Assembly: GCF_033958435.1 (NCBI RefSeq)
Contig: NC_134138.1
Span: 265,895,798-265,959,797, forward strand
Direction: 5' to 3'
DNA length: 64,000 nt
From: Carettochelys insculpta
Lineage: Eukaryota; Chordata; Testudines; Carettochelyidae
Positions 1 to 9,753 of the stretch are shown here, piece after piece; positions within the stretch are counted from its first letter, which is position 1; every line of letters starts with the position of its first letter. Below the pieces are notes generated by a model. That model worked only from the letters and a program-made list of their open reading frames with translations, was not told the DNA's origin and ran no database searches. The translations under genes were made by a program, and so were the position numbers.

Positions 1-238
1 GAACTAAGTTTTCTTTTTTGTTTTGTTAAACCACTCATGATGCTTTGATACTTTGAGTTGGCAATACAGTTGATGTTTGCCAGGAATAATAAATACAGCT
101 GAAGAAAAATTTCAGATGTGATGTTCTCTCAAAAATCTAATTAATGAGAAAATCACTCTCATAAAACAGAATTTTTTTCTCCATCCTGACTTTGCTTTAT
201 TTTCTTCTTGTACTTATATTCATTCCAATTACCTAAGG

Positions 239-644
239 GGCTATGTCTACACTAGCCCCAAACTTCGAAATGGTCACGCAAATGGCCATTTCGAAGTTTA
301 ATAATGAAGCACTGAAATGCATATTCAGCGCTTCATTAGCATGCGGGCGGCTGCAGCGCTTCGAAATTGGCGTGGCTCGTCCCAATAGGGCTCCTTTTCA
401 AAAGGACCCAACCTGCTTCAAAGTCCCCTTATTCCCATCTGCTCATGGGAATAAGGGGATTTCGAAGTAGGCGGGGTCCTTTTGAAAAGGAGCCCCGTCG
501 GGGCTAGCCACGTCAATTTCTAAGCACCGCGGCCGCCCGCATGCTAATGAAGCGCTGAATATGCATTTCAGCGCTTCATTAGTAAACTTCGAAATGGCCA
601 TTTGCGTGGCCATTTCGAAGTTTGGGGCTAGTGTAGACATGGCC
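239..644. mobile_element. Palindromic fold-back DNA element, family A, full copy
   Basis: The two halves are reverse complements over almost the whole 406 bases, folding about a centre near 441 (CCTTATTCCCAT / ATGGGAATAAGG). The left end GGCTATGTCTACACTAGCCC mirrors the right end GGGCTAGTGTAGACATGGCC. AAGG flanks both sides and may be the target duplication. No coding capacity: the two ORFs here are mirror images of each other. Probably a non-autonomous DNA transposon (MITE). Confidence 0.8.
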
Positions 645-852
645 AAGGGAGTCCTTAATATTATTTTAGAATGCATTAGAGCTGGTTTACATGTTTGAAT
701 TTGTGGACTTAGTCTTTTCTCCAATTTTTTTTTAAATTCCCCCAATATGTTCTTTAAAATTGCTAAACCTACGTAAATCACTAGACAGATTACTGAGATT
801 GTATGTGAGTGTCATGGTTGTACTGATCTTTTCTTTATTGTATATTACATAG

Positions 853-957
853 GTAGTTCTGATGACCCTTTGGCTGATCTTTCAGAAGTCTTGAACACAG
901 ATGATGATATTCTTGGAATACTTTCTGATGATTTAGTAAAGTCTGGAGATCATTCAG
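853..957 (+). CDS. KMT2C: KMT2C window exon 1
   Basis: Residues 1-34, an acidic stretch (DPLADLSEVLN, then DDDILGIL) that I recognise from the KMT2C segment before the HMG box. The acceptor is ACATAG at 847-852 and the donor is CAG|GTACAT. The exon starts with two bases of a split codon and ends one base into the next codon, which the following exon completes. It is the first exon in the window; nothing coding is visible in 1-852. Confidence 0.93.
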
Positions 958-1252
958 GTACATGCTTGTAAGGTTTCTTTGATGGCTGTTTCCTTTGTTC
1001 TCTTGATTAGAGACACATTTTGTGTGTTATGTTCACAGGTTACGTGATGTGTGGCTTTGATATTTATGTAGTAGTTATACCTTAAGTATACTCCAATTTC
1101 AGAAGGACTTTTATCTCTTCTTTTACAAAAAATCAAAAACTTTTCAGTGATTTATTTTACTTAGCCCTTTGCTTTGCTGCTTATAAGGGAATAAAAGTAG
1201 CTGCTGTTGTCTCACGATACCTATGTAGCATGCAGCAGTGTATGCTCTTAGT

Positions 1253-1290
1253 TTATTTTTTTTCTTTTTCTTTTTCTTTTTTTTTTCTCT
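1253..1290. repeat. T/C-rich simple repeat
   Basis: A pyrimidine run of the (TTTTTC)n type within the first complete intron. No acceptor AG follows it in frame with an exon. Confidence 0.85.
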
Positions 1291-2103
1291 TGTTATAATC
1301 ATCCATTTTATCTGGTTTGGGTCTTGTAGGTCTTGATTTATGCACTTTCCAGGTTGAGAACTCACCCTCCCCATTTGGTAAGAAATAAACAGTGGATGAC
1401 CTGTGATTAGAAGTAGACATCTTTCCTAGTGGTTTCAGCTGAAAGAACTGTTTGTGCATGCATAGATGTTAGTGCTTCATTACTCTGTGTAACTAATCCA
1501 TGCTTTCATTTTTCGCTATCTTTCTGTGTGTGAGCCAAGCACAACTTACATAACCTGCACTGTGCACTTGCTAGAATTCTATGTAGTTTTCTTCAGAATA
1601 TTTTGAATAAAATTGGTGTTTGTTGTGTATTTCACAATACAAAACTATGCACTTCTTGCTTTCCTTCATGTTTGATAGTTTTACATATAGTAGTATTAGT
1701 GATAGGATTCTTTTAACTTAAAAATATATCTTAATTATGCCAATGTATAAAGCATGAATAAAAATATCAACATCAGTCTTTTTTTAAACACTCGTAATGA
1801 TTGGTAACTTTTATATAAATCTTATATGTGAAGCACATGGTAACTAGAAGGAGCGTGCTACATTATTTTAAAGGTGGTTCTTAGAAGGACTTGGTGCTGC
1901 AATACTTTTCAAGCACTGAAGTCAGTTGAATATTAATAAGTGTCTGTTGTGTCTAAGATATTTTCTCAGCTTTTTAAATGATATTATAAATACCATGGGC
2001 AAAGCAACAATTCATTTTCTCGATGCCCACAAACTGTATTTTATAATTTAATGCAGAATATTTTAACCCTGTTTTGAAAGTAGAAGCTGCTGCCATTTTA
2101 CTA

Positions 2104-2495
2104 CAGGTTGAATCTCCCTGGTCTGGTACTCTAGGAACCTGACCAGTCCTGACCCAGAGAATATGTCAGACCAGGGGCGTTCAGTGCTTGCCTCATCTCT
2201 CCCAGCCACCACCTCCCCTCTATGTCCAGGATTCTACTGCTCTTGATACCTGGGCTCCTGGTCTAGACACTGGGGTGCCAGTCCCCCAGATCTCTGCTGC
2301 TTCAACCAGACAGGGGCTCCAGCCCACCAGGGTGCAGGGCCTCCATTCTTCATTATTTCATCAACACTTCTAATCCCAGCCTGCCTTTTTTCCCTGTGAG
2401 TGCTCCAGTCCCAGAGCTCCCCACAGGATTACTAGTGATGCCAGACCAGGAGTGTTGCCAGACTAGGGAAGTTTAAATTAGAGAAGTTCAACCTG
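2104..2495. mobile_element. Tigger/mariner-like non-autonomous element, TA-flanked
   Basis: The left end CAGGTTGAATCTCCCTGGTC and right end GAGAAGTTCAACCTG are inverted repeats flanked by TA on both sides, the usual target of mariner/Tigger elements. A second member with the same ends lies at 41269-41485. Confidence 0.7.
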
Positions 2496-2540
2496 TAAAG
2501 GCCAGATATTTGCTGGTGTGGACTGTATTTTAGTAGAAAA

Positions 2541-2703
2541 CAAAACAACAGAAATATAACGCTTTAAAGACTAACAAACTGATTAAGTGGGTCTGTCCCA
2601 CAAAAGCTCATCACCGAATAAATCATTTTGTTAGTCTTTAAAGCGTTATATTTCTGTTGGTTTGTTGTGTTGGAGTACGGACTAACATGGCTATGTCTCT
2701 GTT
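2541..2703. repeat. Short fold-back repeat with shared 3' tail, copy 1
   Basis: Contains an inverted pair (AACGCTTTAAAGACTAACAA ... TTGTTAGTCTTTAAAGCGTT) around AAGTGGGTCTGTCCCACAAA. It then ends in GGACTAACATGGCTATGTCT, the tail also seen at 7658, 26053 and 30783. I cannot assign it to a class. Confidence 0.6.
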
Positions 2704-3169
2704 ACTATTGTATTTTAATAGATACTTAATTTAAAACAGCAGGAGTCACGGGAGTTTGAGGGTATACTTCAGGTCAATGATAATTTTCAGACAGGTTTCA
2801 ATGCACCTGCTGCAGGAAATTCCTATTTTTTAAATGAACGAAATAAAAAGCTGTAAGAGAAATAAATGTTGGAAAGCACTCTGTAACTAAATTTAGAATT
2901 CCTGTTAATGTGCTTCAGAGTCTTCTAATTCCAAGCATGTCATTAAGTTAGCTGCCTTCCTCAAATTATGCAGCAAGCTAAATGAGAGATTTTTCTGTTT
3001 TGTATTAGTGTCTTATTTTCCCTTGATAATCAACTTTTAGACTGTAGCAGATGGCTTTAGTTTATAACTAAACTGTAGCCAAAACTGATCATGGAAATGT
3101 GTTGTGCCCTTTATCCTATGTCAGTAGATTTCATTGTTTATAGCTGAATTTATGTTCTTACCTCTTTAG

Positions 3170-3307
3170 CTGGACTAGACATTGGTCCCATCTCTGATGA
3201 TCCTTCCTCTCTGCCTCAGCCAAGTGTCAGTCAGAGTTCACGACCGCTGAGTGAAGAACAATTAGATGGAATTCTCAGTCCAGAACTAGACAAAATGGTC
3301 ACAGACG
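3170..3307 (+). CDS. KMT2C: KMT2C window exon 2
   Basis: Residues 35-80, containing SSRPLSEEQLDGILSPELDK, which closely matches human KMT2C from memory. The acceptor is CTCTTTAG|C and the donor is ACG|GTAAAT. The split codon (phase 1) joins cleanly on both sides. Confidence 0.95.
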
Positions 3308-3493
3308 GTAAATGTTTGTCTTAGATCTTGACCTTATAGAAGACTTGAGCAAATGCTTCCTACTTTCTCTTATTACTGTCTGCATAATTTTAGAATTACT
3401 CTTTGCACTTACAATTACAGAATTCGTTTTATTATTTTTATCGAGAAAAGTGAAATGAATGACTGCAGTTTTTTTTATTTTTACTTTGTCTAG

Positions 3494-3526
3494 GTGCAAT
3501 TCTTGGTAAACTGTACAAAATTCCAG
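3494..3526 (+). CDS. KMT2C: KMT2C window exon 3 (33-base micro-exon)
   Basis: Encodes only residues 81-91 (GAILGKLYKIP after the split codon). It is too short for ORF calling and was placed from the TCTAG acceptor, the CAG|GTATGC donor and the peptide match. At 33 bases it is a multiple of three, so skipping it would keep the frame. The following intron is mostly a CR1 insertion. Confidence 0.94.
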
Positions 3527-3604
3527 GTATGCATTCTTGAGCATTGCTGTATTATATTAAATGTAGTTTATATAACAGTATCTGCCAAGTTACACACATT
3601 CCGC

Positions 3605-4154
3605 TCTACTCTGCGCTGGTTATGCCTCAGCTGGAGTATTGTGTCCAGTTGTGGGCACCACAGTTCAAAAAAGATGTGGAGAAACTAGAGAGGGTCCAGA
3701 AAAGAGCGACAAGAATGATTAAAGGTCTAGAAAATGTGACCTAAGAAAAAAGGTTGAAAGAATTGGGCTTGTTTAGTTTGGAACAGAGAAGATTGAGGGG
3801 AGACATGATAGCGGTTTTCAGGTATCTAAAAGGGAGTCATAAGGAGGAAGGAGAAAACTTGTTCTTCTTGGCTTCTGAGGATAGAACAAGAGGCAACGGG
3901 CTTAAACTGCAGCAAGGGAGATTTAGGTTGGATATTAGGGAAAATGTTCCTAACTCTCAGGGCGGTCAAACAGTGGAATAAATTGCCAAGGGAGGTTATG
4001 GAATCTCCATCACTGGAGATATTTAAGAACAGGTTAGATAGATGTCTATCAGGGATGGTTTAGATAGTACTTGGTCCTGCCATTGGGGCGGGGGGCTGGA
4101 CTCCATGGCCTCTTGAGGTCCCTTCCAGTCCTAGTGTTCTATGATTCTGTGATT
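3605..4154 (+). mobile_element. CR1 LINE, 5'-truncated, inside the exon 3-4 intron
   Basis: Carries the last part of a CR1 reverse transcriptase ORF ([20 protein letters not shown] and MIKGLENVT), broken by a stop. The typical CR1 3' region follows (GGTCCCTTCCAGTCCTAG), ending TTCTATGATTCTGTGATT. Same strand as KMT2C. Decayed and inactive. Confidence 0.9.
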
Positions 4155-4164
4155 ATTTTTACAG

Positions 4165-4278
4165 AGCTGGGAGGAAAGGATGTGGAAGACTTGTTCACTG
4201 CTGTACTGAGTCCTGCAAACACTCAGCTAAATCCTTTGCCACAGCCTCCAGCTCAGTTAATGCCTTTACACAATCAGG
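4165..4278 (+). CDS. KMT2C: KMT2C window exon 4
   Basis: Residues 92-129, beginning ELGGKDVEDLFTAVLSP. The acceptor TTTTTACAG|A lies about 10 bases after the end of a CR1 LINE. The donor is CAGG|GTATGA. The frame joins exon 5 through a split glycine codon. Confidence 0.95.
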
Positions 4279-4472
4279 GTATGATCTTCTGTTTTTTTTA
4301 AAAGGGGGTTGTACAAAGCCAGTAGTGCATCTTTGGTAGTTTAAATATGATGGTAAACTGTGCTAGGGTAAATACTTTACATGCTGTATTTGATCTTGAA
4401 AATGAATGTCTGAAACATAATTAAATGGATTTTGATATCTGAGAAGAAAAGTTATCTCTTGTTAGGCTTTTT

Positions 4473-4698
4473 GGCCATTTCTACACATGCCACTTATTCT
4501 GAAAGCATGTTAATAAAAGGTCCAGAAAATGCTAATGAGGCACAGATGTAAATTTCCAGTGCCTCATTAGCATAACGGTCACATGATTGAGTCCAGAAGA
4601 AGCTCTTCCAGACTTCAAAACAGAGTGTAGAGGCGTGGCCCCCGGGGATTTCACAGAAGGATATCCTCCTTCTAGAAACCCCTTCTTCCTGACCCCAG
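4473..4698. mobile_element. Fold-back element fragment related to family B
   Basis: The left terminus GGCCATTTCTACACATGCC and internal GCATGTTAATAAAAG and GCTAATGAGGCAC resemble the left arms at 23775 and 29745. The right arm is missing. Confidence 0.55.
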
Positions 4699-5100
4699 CA
4701 TCCTTTCAGTTGACAAAATTTTAAGTAACATGGACATAATGATTGGGTACAATAGAAAGGAATTCCTAAGTTTATGATGGTGGAGAATGACATGTTCATA
4801 AGTCCTCTCTGAAAGGGTAAGGCTGGTACATAGGACTGTAGGACCAGCAGGTACCTCTTGAGTCATCAAATTGAGTCCCCTGTTATTGCAAGCAGCCCCA
4901 TCATATAATCCTATTGTATCAGGGTTCAATTTAAAGCTCATTAGGCTGTGCAAATAAGTAGTTTCTCATTAGACTAAAGGGCTATTCCTTGTCATGGTGT
5001 TGGGGGAGGGGGGTTGGGGTTGTTTTGTTTTTTTAACACCTTGAAATTAGCCTTCAGTCATTCATTGTTTACCTTGATCCTTTCAACTTTTGCCTTCCAG

Positions 5101-5239
5101 GGGAAAGTGTGTTTTCAAGAGTACCACTTATGAATGGCTTGATTGGACTCCCCCCTCATCTCCCTCATACACCTTTGGCTCCTGGGGCTGGACTAGGCAC
5201 TTTCTCTCCTATTACACAACCACCATATAGTGATACCAG
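5101..5239 (+). CDS. KMT2C: KMT2C window exon 5
   Basis: Residues 130-175, with FSRVPLMNGLIGLPPHLPH. Acceptor TTCCAG, donor CCAG|GTAAAT. Proline-rich, probably disordered linker before the HMG box. Confidence 0.95.
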
Positions 5240-5485
5240 GTAAATCCAGCTAAAGAATATGGAATTGCCAAACAGTTAGCCTAGCTTGAGTGCTAGCGTA
5301 CTTGCCACTGCACATGTGAAATCTTTGTTCATTGTCAGAGACAATGAATTCCATTTTGCTCTTTTAAATCTTTTCAAAATACATGGTCCTAATTGCTGGA
5401 GTAGTGAACAGTGTTTACAACATAAACATTCAAATTGTTCTGAGGGGAAAAGAAGAAATGAAAGAAATATATTCTGATTTGTCAG

Positions 5486-5700
5486 GGATAAGAACCCAGC
5501 GTTTAATCCAATGGTAAATGATCCAAATAATTCATGGACACCAGCTGCACCCCCTGTGGAAGGAGAAGGAGACACAATGTCCAATGCTCAAAGAAGCACG
5601 CTTAAGTGGGAGAAAGAAGAAGCACTAGGTGAAATGGCAACTGTAGCACCTGTTCTGTATACGAATATCAACTTCCCCAACCTAAAGGAAGAATTTCCAG
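5486..5700 (+). CDS. KMT2C: KMT2C window exon 6, start of HMG box
   Basis: Residues 176-247. It contains STLKWEKEEALGEMATVAPV and NINFPNLKEEFP, the conserved run-in to the HMG box. Acceptor TTGTCAG, donor CCAG|GTGAGT, a strong site. A CR1 LINE begins about 70 bases downstream of the donor. Confidence 0.97.
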
Positions 5701-5769
5701 GTGAGTGATTTACTGTATACAGGCACAACACTTGTATCAGTTTCATTATGCACCTTTCTACAACAAAGC

Positions 5770-7197
5770 ATTAACTTTTTAGTAGAAACAATAGTAAGGA
5801 ATAAAATTGTCAGACACGTAGAGGAACATGATTTGTTGAGCAAAAGTCAACATGGTTTCTGTAAAGGGAAGTTGTGTCTTAGTAATCTGTTACAGTTCTT
5901 TGAAGGGGTTAACAAGCATGCGGACAGGGGGGATCCAGGAGACACAGTATACTTAGATTTCCGGAAAGCCTTTGACATGGTCCCTCACCAAAGGCTCTTA
6001 TGTAAATTAGGTGGTTATGGGATAGGAGGAAAGATCCTCATGGATTGGGAATGGGTTAAAAGACAGGAAACAAAGGGTAGGAATAAATGGTAAATTTTCA
6101 CAATGCGGTGGGGGTAACTAGTGGCGTTCCCCAAGGGTCAGTCCTGGGACCAATTTTGTTCAACTTATTCATCAATGACCTAGAGAAAGGGGTAAACAGT
6201 GAGGTGGCAAAGTTTGCAGATGACACCAAACTGTTCAGGATAGTCAAAACGAAAGCAGACTGTGAAGAACTTCAAAAAGATCTCAGCAAACTGAATGATT
6301 GGGCAGCAAAATGGCAAATGAAATTTAATGTGGGTAAGTGTAAGGTAACGCACATTGGGAAAAATAACCCTAATTCTGCATATAATATGATGGGGCAAAT
6401 TTAGCCGCAACAGATCAGGAAAGGGATCTTGGAATTATAGTGGATAGTTCTCTGAAAACATCTACTCTGTGAAGCAGCAGTCAGTAAAGCAAACAGGATG
6501 TTAGTAATAATTAAAAAAGGGATAGTAAATAAGACAAAGAATATCTTACTTCCCCTATATAAAACTATGGTACTCCCACATCTTGAGTACTGCGTACAGA
6601 TGTGGTCTCCTCACCTCAAAAAAGATATATTGGCATTAGAAAAGGGCAACTAAAATGATTAAGGGTTTGGAAAGTGTCCCATATGAGGAGAGGCTAGAGA
6701 GACTGGGACTTTTCAGTCTAGAAAGGAGGAGACTGAGGGGTGATATGATAGAGGTATATAAAATCATGAATGGTGTGGAGAAAGTGAATACAGAAAAGTT
6801 ATTTACTTGTTCCCATAAAATAGGAACTAGAGGACACCAAATGAAATTAATGGATAGCAGGTTCAAAACTAATAAAAGAAAGTTTTTCGTCACACAGTCA
6901 ACCTGTGGAACTCCTTACCAGAGGACGCTGTGAAGGCCAGGACTCTAACAGAGTTTAAAAAAGAGCTTGATAAATATTTGGAGGTCAGGTCCATAGATGG
7001 CTATTAGCAAGGGGTAAGGTATGGTGCCTAGCCTTTTGTCGAAGGCGGGAGATGGATGGCAGGAGACAAATCGCTTGATCATTGTCTTCGGTTCACCTCC
7101 TCTGGAGCACCAGGTATTGGCTACTGTCGGCAGACAGGATACTGGGCTAGATGGACCTTTGGTCTGACCCAGTATGGCCGTTCTTATGTTCTTATGT
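5770..7197 (+). mobile_element. CR1 LINE with decayed reverse transcriptase
   Basis: The translated fragments contain HGFCKGKLCLSNLL, YLDFRKAFDMVPHQRLL, GVPQGSVLGPILFNLFINDL and KFADDTKLF, the core reverse-transcriptase motifs of CR1-type LINEs. The frame shifts near 6090 and breaks again after 6404. The 3' end GGCCGTTCTTATGTTCTTATG-like tail is a known sauropsid CR1 ending. Same strand as KMT2C; inactive. Confidence 0.92.
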
Positions 7198-7281
7198 TTT
7201 TCTACTTACTAAAAACGTCTGAAGAAGTATAAAATCATCAAACCACTGCAAACTAAAACAATATGTTGGTTTTGATTGCAG

Positions 7282-7355
7282 ACTGGACTACAAGAGTGAA
7301 GCAGATTGCTAAACTCTGGAGAAAAGCAAGCTCACAAGAAAGAGCACCGTATGTG
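7282..7355 (+). CDS. KMT2C: KMT2C window exon 7, HMG box core
   Basis: Residues 248-272 encode TRVKQIAKLWRKASSQERAP, the middle of the HMG box, a fold that usually binds DNA or nucleosomes. Acceptor ATTGCAG, donor GTG|GTAAGG. It was too short for ORF calling and was found by continuing the frame. Confidence 0.97.
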
Positions 7356-7445
7356 GTAAGGATAGCTGCAACCTTCTTTTGTTCACTTTTGAAGATATTT
7401 AAGTTGTGAGGCATTTGGTTTTCAAGCTACTAAAAGTTCACTAAA

Positions 7446-7658
7446 ACAACAAGAAGACCTGTGGCACCATATGGACTAAAAAATATTTTGGACCATGAGC
7501 TTTCGTGAGCAGAGACCCACTTCATCAGATGCATTGACTAACAAAATGGGTCTTTGCCCACGAAAGCTTATGTTTCAATGTATCTGTTAGACTGTATGGT
7601 GCCACAGAACTTCTAGTTGTGTTTGCAGATACAGACTAACACAGCTGCCCCTCTGATA
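7446..7658. repeat. Short fold-back repeat with shared 3' tail, copy 2
   Basis: Contains CAGATGCATTGACTAACAAA and GCCCACGAAAGCTTATG with an inverted CATGAGCTTTCGTGAGC, and ends CAGACTAACACAGCTGCCCC. Same tail as copies at 2541, 25931 and 30650. Confidence 0.65.
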
Positions 7659-8922
7659 AAAATTCAGTGGTTCCAGAAGGTGCAATTTTAGATCTATGTA
7701 ATTATTTATTTGTTTCTAAAGTTTTTTCTCTGCATTCAGTCTCTATTAAAAATACAGTACCAGCTGCATGCCCCCACCAAGATCAGTATGCTGGGTGCTG
7801 TACATGCACAGAGTAAGAGACACTCTTTTCCCCAAAGAGCTTGCAATCTAAATGTCTGGTGGTGGTTATTATTGTGTACTACTAGTCTGTTTAACACTGT
7901 ACCAACACAGAAAGGAGTCACAGTCTCTGCCTCTAGCAGCTTTCATTCTAAATAAGATAATTAAAACTCCTTAGTGACAAACACAAAAGCCAGCTTCCCT
8001 GATCTTGCTTTAGCTTTCTTTACCTTATCACTTTTTAATGTGTACAATCCCATTACTTTAAAAGGGTAGCAAAAAAGTCACACCAATGGTGAGGATTTTG
8101 TAAGAAGCTGCAGGCATTAATTCAGTTGCCATTGTGGATATGTAGCTCTCATCCTGGTAACTGCGTTTTAAAATCTCTAAAAGGTTCATTTCTGCCAGGA
8201 GCAATATCCATTGGAGAACTGCAACATAAATCTGAAAATGGCATTGTCAGGATTTGGTACTCAAAAGGATCCAGATTCAAAATGTCAGCCAGAAGCAACT
8301 CCCTGAAGTAGCCATTAAAAGTTTAAAACCTTCATTATTGCTTGAAAATGCTCGTCTGGAGATTTGTTGTCATGCAGTCCAATTTCTCTTTGTCCTTAAC
8401 CCTCTGTCCTGTGCTAGTTCTGCTAGCCTGACTCGCAGTGAGATTCATGGAGGCTATTTAATGTAGTCCACTAATGCATATTATTCTCCTGCAACTAAAG
8501 TTCTCCAGATTAATCCAGATGAAACTTTGCTCTTTCATCTTACCTGAGAGCCACCTGTTTTCTTCAGCTTTAGGACCACACAAATATAAGATTTGAAGTG
8601 TGTACTGCTATATTTGTATTTCTTTGCTAGTGCAATAAACAGAAGCTCATCGTGACTTACATTTAAAGCCTCTATTGCTAATTACATGTTTGTCTGATAT
8701 GGCTTAACATACACAAATCCCATACTGCAGCTTTGTCAAGACTATACACTTGCAGTTAGTAGTTCTGGTTACAAGCGAGTAACCTAGTTTGTCCATGCTA
8801 GTGTGCGATTAAATCAGACTACATAAATAATTTGGTTTAGATTTTGTAGGAAGAGTGGGTAGATGCAGTACTTTGCAAGGATCAAAAGAAAACAAGAAAA
8901 ATTACTTGCTTTTTTTTTCCAG
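7659..8922 (+). other. Intron, nothing recognised
   Basis: Intron between window exons 7 and 8 after the fold-back repeat. Short open frames lack family resemblance and are taken as chance. Confidence 0.65.
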
Positions 8923-9105
8923 CAAAAAGCCAGAGATAATAGAGCTGCTCTGCGCATCAATAAAGTGCAGATGTCAAATGACTCCATGAAAAGGCAGCAG
9001 CAACAGGATAGCATTGATCATAGCTCTCGAATCGACTCAGACCTCTTTAAAGATCCATTAAAGCAGAGGGAATCGGAACATGAACAGGAGTGGAAATTCA
9101 GGCAG
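8923..9105 (+). CDS. KMT2C: KMT2C window exon 8, end of HMG box and coiled coil
   Basis: Residues 273-333. It opens with QKARDNRAALRINKVQ, the last part of the HMG box, then turns highly charged (KQRESEHEQEWKFRQ), consistent with a coiled coil. Acceptor TTTCCAG after a run of nine Ts, donor CAG|GTGTGT. Confidence 0.97.
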
Positions 9106-9753
9106 GTGTGTTACATTTGGTCATTTATAGTTGTGGGATTTTTTTTTGTTGGTAGTTGCTGTGTTTAATGGATTAAAATAAATTTTAATCTATCCAAGGA
9201 AGGAAATATAAATTCATAACATCCTCTGCATAAAGTGAAGATTTTGATCATAAGCAGAAACCATATGTAAAAATGTTTGTGCCTCTTTTTTACCATTTTG
9301 GTTGTTCTGAATGTAATTAACTGTATTTATTTCTTGGGGAGCCAGCCAAGAGCAATAGTGCATATTTTTTTCTGTCAGACGTCACAGAAAAGCCCTCACC
9401 CTGGGGATTTGGACTTTAAATGAAGCTGGCACTTTTTCTTACTCTCAAAACCCTTTATTTGTCAGTGAGGCTACATAATTCTTCATTATGGAAGGTTGGC
9501 AAGTGGCTTTATTCCTCTGGGAATCTGGGAAATAATGTTCCTCGATCAGTCAATGGGTAGTGTGCCAATGTAATTTATTTTCATAAATGACCAGGCATTC
9601 TGCTCCCACTGTACTTGAGCTTTTAAATTATTTTTAACTGATCTCATATGTCTCCAAAGATCCTAATTTGTTAGTGCTCAGTCATCAAAATGCTCTTGCT
9701 TATGTTCTCAGAACTAATAAGTGTAACCCTTTTCTCTTCCCACCTTAAATCAG

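Larger units (their letters stand above)
645..2103 (+). other. Intron sequence with exon 1 at 853-957; otherwise unremarkable
   Basis: Apart from window exon 1 and the T/C run, this is AT-rich intron with no recognisable repeat or conserved open frame. Confidence 0.7.

Noticed and set aside
243..781. Two open frames of similar sequence on opposite strands (75 and 112 codons) as a gene pair
   Set aside because: They are mirror images produced by the palindromic element at 239-644 and have no protein-family features.
3754..3981. Open frame in an intron as a KMT2C-linked or separate gene
   Set aside because: It is the decayed end of the CR1 LINE reverse transcriptase, followed by a CR1 3' tail.
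5701..6933. A host gene with a reverse-transcriptase domain
   Set aside because: The frame is broken at least twice and the block ends in a CR1 3' tail, so it is a dead LINE.
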